A stretch of DNA of 64,000 nucleotides, taken from positions 62,001-126,000 of the forward strand of contig CANMVS010000012.1 of assembly GCA_947501445.1 (NCBI GenBank), read 5' to 3'. This document shows, in pieces, positions 60,002 through 64,000 of this stretch. Source of the DNA: an uncultured Rhizobiaceae group bacterium (GTDB taxonomy: Bacteria > Pseudomonadota > Alphaproteobacteria > Rhizobiales > Rhizobiaceae). Within the stretch, counting starts at the first letter, position 1; every line of letters starts with the position of its first letter. The notes below the pieces were generated by a model, which saw nothing but the letters and a program-made list of their open reading frames with translations, did no database searches and was not told where the DNA came from. Position numbers and translations under genes: made by a program.

Positions 60002-61089
60002 GCGGTCAACCGATTGGCAAGTGCCCGCCCTTGTGCATCAAACACATGCAGATTTGCACGGTCAAAACTCAAACCAATCTGCTGACCTTTTTTGACCGGT
60101 AACTGACCGGGCTGATGAACGGTTATCTGCGGCAATCCTTCAACATCACAATAGAGATAAGTTTCGCCGCCCAGCTGTTCTGCAAAAGCAACAGCGACAG
60201 TTGTGTCCCTCACCCCGTCATCGGCAATGCGCACATGTTCCGGCCGAATGCCGATGGTGCATTTTGCCCCGTCGCTCAGACCTTCAACCTGGGGAACTGC
60301 CATCGTCAGATTCTGGGCCTCCAGCACCCAGCCCTGCGGGCCGTTCTTTGCTGTTGCATCCAGAAGGTTCATGCGCGGCGAGCCTATGAATCCGGCGACA
60401 AACACATTTTGCGGGCTGTTGTAGAGATCAAGCGGTTCACCAACCTGCTCAATGCACCCGCCCTTGAGCACCACGATCTTGTCGGCCAGGGTCATGGCCT
60501 CTATCTGATCGTGGGTCACATAGATCATAGTATCGCCGATTTTGTCGTGCAGCGCTGACAACTCCTTGCGCATTGTGACACGCAAATCCGCGTCCAGATT
60601 GGATAGCGGTTCATCAAACAAAAAGGCCTTCGGGTTTCGCACAATCGCACGGCCGATGGCGACCCGCTGGCGCTGTCCGCCGGACAGGGCCTTGGGTTTT
60701 CTGTGCAGATAGTCTTCAATCTGCAGCATTTGCGCTGCAGCACGCACCCGTGTCTCGATCTCAGGCTTGGGTATCTTCGTATTCTCAAGCCCAAAGGCCA
60801 TGTTCTTATAGACGCTCATATGCGGATAAAGCGCGTAGGATTGAAACACCATTGCAAGGCCCCGCGCAGATGCGCTGACGGAATTGACGACGGCGCCATC
60901 AATCTCGATGGTGCCCGATGTTACGTCTTCCAACCCGGCTATAATCCTCAAAAGCGTGGACTTGCCACAGCCCGAGGGACCTACAAACACGCAGAATTCA
61001 CCCGAGTTCACGGTAAGATCAATGCCGTGAATAACCTCATCACTACCATAGGATTTGAATATTTGCTGTAGTTTTATTTCGGTCATCAA
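59998..61089 (-). CDS. Carbohydrate ABC transporter ATP-binding protein (UgpC/MsmX type)
   Basis: ATPase of 363 aa for the importer whose permeases lie at 62110-64000. Walker A GPSGCGKSTLLRIIAG, signature LSGGQRQRVAIGRAIV, Walker B FLFDEPLSNLD and a C-terminal TOBE/MalK-like domain (IGIRPEHVRIADDG). Starts at ATG 61089 or 61086. Confidence 0.93.
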   Translation of the reverse strand: MMTEIKLQQIFKSYGSDEVIHGIDLTVNSGEFCVFVGPSGCGKSTLLRIIAGLEDVTSGTIEIDGAVVNSVSASARGLAMVFQSYALYPHMSVYKNMAFGLENTKIPKPEIETRVRAAAQMLQIEDYLHRKPKALSGGQRQRVAIGRAIVRNPKAFLFDEPLSNLDADLRVTMRKELSALHDKIGDTMIYVTHDQIEAMTLADKIVVLKGGCIEQVGEPLDLYNSPQNVFVAGFIGSPRMNLLDATAKNGPQGWVLEAQNLTMAVPQVEGLSDGAKCTIGIRPEHVRIADDGVRDTTVAVAFAEQLGGETYLYCDVEGLPQITVHQPGQLPVKKGQQIGLSFDRANLHVFDAQGRALANRLTA

Positions 61090-61102
61090 AAGACTCCTCG
61101 CG

Positions 61103-62113
61103 TCATCGGGAACGCATTTTCGCAGCGAGTTTGGGGTCGGCTCTTTGCATACGCAAGGGCGGCAATCCTTTCAGGATTTGGGCAATGTCATCGAGCATGG
61201 CCTCACGAATTCTGGCATATGACGCATTCAGACCGCCGGCAAGATGTGAGGAGAACAGCACATTTGCAACGCTGCGACAGGCACTGTCCGCAGGAACCGG
61301 TTCTTCAGGAAATACATCCACTGCCACACGAAATGCGCCATCACCCGCCAGCTGAAGAAATGCATCAAATGCAACAATCTCTGCTCGGGAAGCCAGGATC
61401 ACACTTGCATCCCTGCGGATGGTTTCCAGCAACGCACGATCAAGAAAGCCCTCGTTTTCTGAGGATACGCCGGCAAGCAGAAACAGCACATCACTTTGGC
61501 TGAGCGCCGTTTCCAGCGCTACAGGCTCCAGGCCCTCACTGCGAAGATAACCATCCGACAGCCACGGATCGTGAACCATAAGACGCACCCCAAAAGGCCT
61601 GAGAAGCGGCGCCAGCGCCCGCCCCAGATTGCCATAGCCGACCATAGCAACCTGCGCACCATAAAGGCTTTTTGCCCGCTGGTTACCGCTTATTCCATAG
61701 GCTTCACGCCCGGCGCGAAAGAGTGGATCTGCCAAATGCAATCCACGCAGCAGCGTGATCGCCTGTCCCAGACAAAATTCTGCGACAGCCGGTGCCATAG
61801 CCGGGGCTGCAGACAGGACCTGAATGCCACGCGCATGGCATTCGACGTAATCAATATTGGGCTCCCAATTAGCTTTGACGTTCAAAATAGCCCGCAAATT
61901 CGGCGCTCTGTCGAGGCGTTCCTTTGGCATGTCGGTCTGGCCGATAAGTATGGTCATGTCAGCCAGATGTGCCTCGACCAGCGCATCCGGGGCACGCGAT
62001 CCCCAGTGGGCCACAACCGTGCCCATGGCATCAAGGGAGGCTGCACACCCGGACGTGTATACCATGGCCTCGTTACGCGGATATGGGTCCATGAATATGA
62101 GTGGTTTTGTCAT
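61103..62113 (-). CDS. 2-hydroxyacid dehydrogenase family protein
   Basis: NAD(P)-binding dehydrogenase of 336 aa. Nucleotide fold VAMVGYGNLGRALAPLL, Glu in VDVFPEEPVPA and His in FSSHLAGGLNASY. The usual Arg is kept in ILASRAEIV. ATG 62113 overlaps the permease stop as ATGA; the longer frame upstream is antisense-like overlap and rejected. Confidence 0.88.
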   Translation of the reverse strand: MTKPLIFMDPYPRNEAMVYTSGCAASLDAMGTVVAHWGSRAPDALVEAHLADMTILIGQTDMPKERLDRAPNLRAILNVKANWEPNIDYVECHARGIQVLSAAPAMAPAVAEFCLGQAITLLRGLHLADPLFRAGREAYGISGNQRAKSLYGAQVAMVGYGNLGRALAPLLRPFGVRLMVHDPWLSDGYLRSEGLEPVALETALSQSDVLFLLAGVSSENEGFLDRALLETIRRDASVILASRAEIVAFDAFLQLAGDGAFRVAVDVFPEEPVPADSACRSVANVLFSSHLAGGLNASYARIREAMLDDIAQILKGLPPLRMQRADPKLAAKMRSR

Positions 62114-63183
62114 TTCATTCCTGAGCTGGCGATACCGGTGGTGATGAATTTCTGCAAAAAGGTGAACACCACCACAACCGGAATGAGGGTGACCACAGTC
62201 ATTGCCAGAATGTAGTGCCACTGAACATCAAGCTCGCCCTGAAACGCGTTCAATCCTACCTGCAATGTGTAGACTTCCGAGCGGTTGAGAACAATCAAGG
62301 GCCACAGGAACTCATTCCAGCGCCACATGATTGAGAAAATGGCCAGAACCGCAATCGCCGGCATGGCCAGAGGAAGCACCACCTTGGAGTAAATCGCCCA
62401 TTCCGATGCATTGTCCATTCGGGCAGCTTCTATCAGGTCCTTTGGTATGGTCAGCATATATTGCCGCAATAAAAAGACACCTGTCGGGGTTGCCGCCCCG
62501 GGCAGGATTACCGCCCACAGCGAGTTGATCATCCCCATCTTTGTCACCACCAGATAGACCGGTACCAGGATCACTGTTATCGGGATCATCAGCGTGCCGA
62601 TGATAAACAGCATAATCGCATTGCGGCCTCGAAACTCGTAAATGCTCAATCCATAGGCTGCCATGGAGTTTATGAGCAATGTCACCAGTGTTGCCACAAC
62701 CGTGACGATGATGGAGTTGTTAAGGAATGAAACGAAATTGAAACGCTCAAGCGGGTCGGTGTAATTCTCCCACGCCATGCGAAATTCGCGTACCTTGGTC
62801 CGCTGGTCGATTGGAACCTTGACGGTCGTATCAGGATTTTGCGGATCGACCATCTGGCTGACGATGCCAATGCGGCGCACCTGAGCCAATTGTCTGGTTG
62901 TCCCATCCTGCGATGTCACCTCATAAAGCGGCAGCGGTTTGTCATGGCCGTCCACCTGAACTTCAATCTGACCCAGGGGTAGAAATGTCGGTGGAAATTC
63001 AAGCAGTCCTGATGGTGTTTTGAAGGATGACATCACCAGCCAGATTACCGGCCCGAACATCAAAAGCACGCCGAATAACAGGTAGGCGTAAGTAAACACG
63101 TCGGTCCAATGCAGCTTGCCGCGTCCGCGCTGTGCGCTGATCAAAGATGCAAGGCTTCGGCGTGTAGTGCTTGTGTCAGCCAT
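62110..63183 (-). CDS. Carbohydrate ABC transporter permease (MalG type)
   Basis: Inner-membrane subunit with about six membrane segments, 357 aa. The EAA loop lies at LIEAARMDNASEWAIYSKVV, then LPLAMPAIA. Between the first and second span is an unusually long periplasmic loop of about 100 residues (near residues 50-150), as in some MalG-family permeases. ATG 63183 overlaps the next permease's end by 8 bp. Confidence 0.9.
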   Translation of the reverse strand: MADTSTTRRSLASLISAQRGRGKLHWTDVFTYAYLLFGVLLMFGPVIWLVMSSFKTPSGLLEFPPTFLPLGQIEVQVDGHDKPLPLYEVTSQDGTTRQLAQVRRIGIVSQMVDPQNPDTTVKVPIDQRTKVREFRMAWENYTDPLERFNFVSFLNNSIIVTVVATLVTLLINSMAAYGLSIYEFRGRNAIMLFIIGTLMIPITVILVPVYLVVTKMGMINSLWAVILPGAATPTGVFLLRQYMLTIPKDLIEAARMDNASEWAIYSKVVLPLAMPAIAVLAIFSIMWRWNEFLWPLIVLNRSEVYTLQVGLNAFQGELDVQWHYILAMTVVTLIPVVVVFTFLQKFITTGIASSGMK

Positions 63184-64000
63184 TGTCACGCGCCCTTGTT
63201 GCTGCAAGTTGGGTCATTGTCAGGACGAACAGAATTATGCCCAAAACCACCGAGGCGGCTGATGCAAGGCCGAAGTTCTGAACCTGTTCGGTAAAGCCCG
63301 TATTGTAAATATATTGCACAATGAACTGCGTTGCCGTGCCCGGACCGCCGCCTGTCAGCACAAAGACTTCATCGAATATCTGAACCCCCTTGATCAGCGC
63401 CAGCACGATCACGACAAGCATATTGGGCCACAAAAGCGGCAGTGTGATTCGCCAGAACACCCGCTCTTTCGAGGCACCATCCATTTCCGCTGCCTCATAA
63501 AGGTCCGGCTGAATTGCCTGTAGACCTGCAAGCAGGATCAATGTGTAAAAGCCCATATGGGCCCAGATTGACACGAAGACCGCCCAGAACATCGACCATT
63601 CAGGGCTGACAAAAAACAGGATCTTGTCCAGTCCGATCGATACAAGAAACGCATTCAATATGCCATCGCGCAGCAGCACCCATTTCCAGATCAGTGCAAC
63701 GACAACCGGTGACAATAACACCGGAAAGAAGAAGACGGCGCGAAAAAACCCCCGCCCACGAATCTCACGATTGAGGATCAGTGCGGTGATCAGCGAAAAC
63801 AAAACCAAAAAGGTTACCTGAAAGAATATGAAAATGGCGGTGTTGTAGAGCCCCTTCCAGAAACGGTCTTCGCGACAGGTGGTCGGATCGCCAAAGGTTT
63901 CGCAATCCAGCAGGAACTCATATTGCTCTGTCCCGGTATAGACCCGGTTGCCCAAAAACAGTTCAGTTCCGCCGGTGAAGGAGAAAGCGAAATTGATAAA
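63176..64000 (-). CDS. Carbohydrate ABC transporter permease (MalF type), 5' end beyond window
   Basis: The open frame continues to the right edge (FINFAFSFTGGTELFLGN at the edge), so the true start is outside. About six membrane segments are seen and the EAA loop LYEAAEMDGASKERVFWRIT, then LPLLWP. It pairs with the MalG-type permease. The binding-protein gene is presumably just outside the window. Confidence 0.92.
   Translation of the reverse strand, partial: FINFAFSFTGGTELFLGNRVYTGTEQYEFLLDCETFGDPTTCREDRFWKGLYNTAIFIFFQVTFLVLFSLITALILNREIRGRGFFRAVFFFPVLLSPVVVALIWKWVLLRDGILNAFLVSIGLDKILFFVSPEWSMFWAVFVSIWAHMGFYTLILLAGLQAIQPDLYEAAEMDGASKERVFWRITLPLLWPNMLVVIVLALIKGVQIFDEVFVLTGGGPGTATQFIVQYIYNTGFTEQVQNFGLASAASVVLGIILFVLTMTQLAATRARDNG

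Overview
The window looks like chromosomal DNA of an alphaproteobacterium of the Rhizobiales/Hyphomicrobiales type. The best evidence is the complete acpXL-fabZ-fabF2-fabF1-adh-lpxXL cluster for the very-long-chain (C28-type) acyl group of lipid A. An FnrN-type oxygen regulator next to hemN and RutR-controlled pyrimidine catabolism fit the same group. No rRNA or tRNA gene was recognised.

Regions: (1) 1-2023: 5' part of fnrN facing hemN, with an FNR box between them. (2) 2118-15523: reductive pyrimidine degradation. It comprises preT-preA, a hydantoinase/dihydropyrimidinase, a carbamoyl-amino-acid hydrolase, an omega-aminotransferase, an NMT1-type ABC importer and RutR. RutR-like operators lie in front of both transcription units. 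A decayed ABM-domain gene, a GNAT acetyltransferase and an EamA exporter sit in the middle. (3) 15730-22640: apbC/mrp, then the lipid A VLCFA operon, in which the second ketosynthase lacks its catalytic Cys. (4) 22850-27576: a small membrane protein, an L,D-transpeptidase and a large autotransporter. (5) 27600-40350: a nearly complete cobalamin cluster of early-cobalt-insertion type, with a CbiX cobaltochelatase carrying a histidine tail, CbiD and a CbiG-CobJ fusion. (6) 40351-47160: an accessory, decaying region. It holds three ruined REP-associated transposases (RAYT) with shared flanking sequence, a polymorphic-toxin tip with its probable immunity gene, a duplicated gene fragment, a HigA with a HigB remnant, a glycosyltransferase-like gene and a DUF922 protease-like gene. 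(7) 47398-49512: RidA, SRPBCC and a QueG/reductive-dehalogenase-like Fe-S protein. (8) 49796-57002: a catabolic cluster of unknown substrate (enolase-superfamily enzyme, two-domain 2-hydroxyacid dehydrogenase, NMT1-type ABC importer, DHDPS-family enzyme) beside a GlxA-like AraC regulator. (9) 57034-64000: a carbohydrate-type ABC importer with two Gfo/Idh/MocA oxidoreductases, a second 2-hydroxyacid dehydrogenase and an alpha/beta hydrolase. The importer runs off the right edge.

A dispersed family of about 105-bp imperfect palindromic repeats occurs five times between genes (15.6, 22.7, 23.8, 46.2 and 49.6 kb). With the RAYT relics it is the most notable structure that protein-coding annotation does not explain.
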